Of a DNA stretch of 64,000 nt, positions 63,103-64,000 are shown piece by piece. A program made the position numbers and the translations under genes. Source of the DNA: Pseudoclavibacter triregionum (GTDB taxonomy: Bacteria; Actinomycetota; Actinomycetes; Actinomycetales; Microbacteriaceae); the NCBI GenBank assembly GCA_910822395.1, contig OU365335.1, forward strand, positions 1,426,001 through 1,490,000. Direction: 5' to 3'. Position 1 is the stretch's first letter, and every line of letters starts with the position of its first letter. The notes beneath the pieces are model-generated. The model did not search any database, was not told where the DNA came from, and was given only the letters and a program-made list of their open reading frames with translations.

Positions 63103-63703
63103 GCCGCGGCGTCGCGGCGTCGACGACGCGGCGGACGAGCCCGCGATGGCGCTCACCCAGCTCCTCGTCGACGAGCGGGAAGCGCGCGTCGCCGTAGCCC
63201 TTCGGGGCGTCGACGCCCGCGGGCGGGTCGTGGCAGACGAGCACGTCGGCGTGGCCGGGCTCGGAGACGCGGCGCACGTCCTCCTCCGTGAGGCGCTCCT
63301 GCGGCCACCACGAGACGCCCGGCTCGCGGGACATCCGGTCGACGGAGTGGGCGCCGCCGAGCGCGAGCCAGCTGCGGCCGCGCCAGGTCCAGCGCAGGCC
63401 GCGGGGGAGGTGGAGCACGTGGCGGGAGAGCGGGCGGGTGCCGTCCTCGGCGAGCGGCTTCGACTCGAGGTACGCGAAGTCCTCGTGATTGCCGTCGATG
63501 AAGAAGAGCGGGATGCCCTCGAGCACGGCGTCGAGGCCGTGGAGGTAGCTCGGCTCGAAGAGGTAGCCGAAGTCGCCGAGGTGCACGATCGCCTCGGCGC
63601 CGTGCTCGCACGCGGCCCGGATGGCGTCGGAGGCGAAGCCGAGCCGGCCGTGCCAGTCGCCGGCGAGCGCGACGACGCCGGGGTCGAGGTCCGAGATGCT
63701 CAT
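62873..63703 (-). CDS. Calcineurin-like metallophosphoesterase
   Basis: 276 aa. LAGDWHG (Asp and His), VHLGDFGY (Asp), IDGNHEDF (Asn-His), VCHDPP (His) and AHGHFHARYR (GHxH) give the full two-metal phosphoesterase motif set. Substrate could be a phosphodiester, nucleotide or phosphoprotein; not deducible. ATG 63703 is fixed by TACCGT 7 nt upstream. The last ~25 residues are Glu/Pro-rich. It is convergent with the TetR gene, and both reach the CTAG at 62873-62876. Confidence 0.9.
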   Translation of the reverse strand: MSISDLDPGVVALAGDWHGRLGFASDAIRAACEHGAEAIVHLGDFGYLFEPSYLHGLDAVLEGIPLFFIDGNHEDFAYLESKPLAEDGTRPLSRHVLHLPRGLRWTWRGRSWLALGGAHSVDRMSREPGVSWWPQERLTEEDVRRVSEPGHADVLVCHDPPAGVDAPKGYGDARFPLVDEELGERHRGLVRRVVDAATPRLIAHGHFHARYRSTLGGATVLGLAHDGTSVAENLAWLDAERLELLPPTAELREIPPMTEAQPPQHGTEPAEDPASS

Positions 63704-63710
63704 AGGGGCC

Positions 63711-63716
63711 ACGGTA
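63711..63716 (-). promoter_or_regulatory. -10 element, leaderless, metallophosphoesterase gene
   Basis: TACCGT on the minus strand, 7 nt before ATG 63703. Confidence 0.55.
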
Positions 63717-63808
63717 GCGGGCGGCGGGGCCGGCGGCCGGATGGCCTGTGGACAGCCGCCGCCGCGTCGTGTCGCGTCTCGATGCACCGCCCGTGGGGTC
63801 GCTGAAGG

Positions 63809-64000
63809 TTCGCTCATCCGCTGGCCGATCGCTCGCCCGGCCGCCCTCCCGCTGGCCGTTCGCTCACGGGCTGGCGGATTTCGGCCAGCCGATGGCGCTT
63901 CGGCCAGCCCTTCGAGTCTGGTCGCGTCATCGGCTGTCGATTCGCTCATCCGCTGGCCGATCGCTCGCCCGGCCGCCCTTCCGCTGGCCGTTCGCTCACG
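63809..64000. repeat. 60-bp direct repeat with 132-bp offset, cut by the window edge
   Basis: Copy one (63809-63868) and copy two (63941-64000) begin TTCGCTCATCCGCTGGCCGA and differ at one base. Each contains the internal near-repeat GCTGGCCG(A/T)TCGCTC twice. Between them GGCTGG/CCAGCC hairpins occur (about 63869-63910). More copies may lie beyond the window. Confidence 0.85.

Noticed and set aside
63809-64000. Possible CRISPR or attachment site
   Set aside because: Only two 60-bp copies with internal sub-repeats are seen, with no spacer regularity, integrase or tRNA nearby.

Overview
The window is high-GC actinobacterial DNA, most likely from a Microbacteriaceae-like member of Micrococcales. 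The support is strong C/G third-position bias, an mca gene for mycothiol metabolism, and gene orders shared with mycobacteria: rsmI/metG/tatD/rsmA/ispE, glmU/prs, rplY/pth, mfd/mazG/eno/ftsB/DUF501, and greA/DUF4307/mca/trhA/uppS. The family is inferred from gene content and cannot be fixed from one window. Many genes carry a -10-like hexamer only 6-7 nt before the start codon, which implies leaderless transcription.

Layout. 1-6161: a probable protein O-mannosyltransferase N-terminus (partial, minus strand), then rsmI, metG, tatD, rsmA and ispE. 6281-14301: an accessory module with two IniA/IniC-like dynamin GTPases flanking a membrane-anchored Hsp70-like ATPase that is split by a frameshift, then two convergently oriented acidic proteins with DxDGDG calcium-binding loops and a divergent ECF sigma factor. 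14348-22297: a methyltransferase, an Uup-like ABC-F protein, an S4/Hsp15 and MarR pair, tRNA-Gln, glmU, prs and gnd. 22417-32986: a membrane protein of unknown function, then an amine or amino-acid island (aminotransferase, Orn/Lys/Arg decarboxylase, RpiR regulator, M20 hydrolase, FluG-like amidohydrolase and glutamine synthetase-like ligase, APC permease). 33266-49446: rplY, pth, dtd, mfd, a butanediol-type dehydrogenase, mazG, a YhhN protein, hisS, an acetyltransferase, eno, a membrane-protein/NodB-deacetylase pair, ftsB and DUF501. 49511-64000: ndh, lemA, an AI-2E family transporter, ilvA, a Cds1-like enzyme, greA, DUF4307, mca, a small membrane protein, trhA, uppS, phoH2, a TetR regulator, a metallophosphoesterase, and a repeat region cut by the window edge.

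How the parts fit. Most of the window is housekeeping: translation (metG, hisS, rplY, pth, dtd, rsmI, rsmA, ABC-F, tRNA-Gln), transcription and repair (mfd, greA), central metabolism (eno, gnd, prs, ndh), isoprenoid and envelope synthesis (ispE, uppS, glmU, ftsB, NodB) and thiol metabolism (mca, Cds1-like). Two blocks look inserted into otherwise conserved order. The dynamin/Hsp70/calcium-loop module resembles the paired-dynamin logic of mycobacterial IniA/IniC, adding a membrane-tethered Hsp70 and unusual cytosolic DxDGDG-repeat proteins; it is the best candidate for an under-described system here. The amine island has a permease-led operon with a possible palindromic operator and a regulator gene enclosed by its presumed targets. 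Convergent genes are usually separated by long perfect GC hairpins without T-runs.
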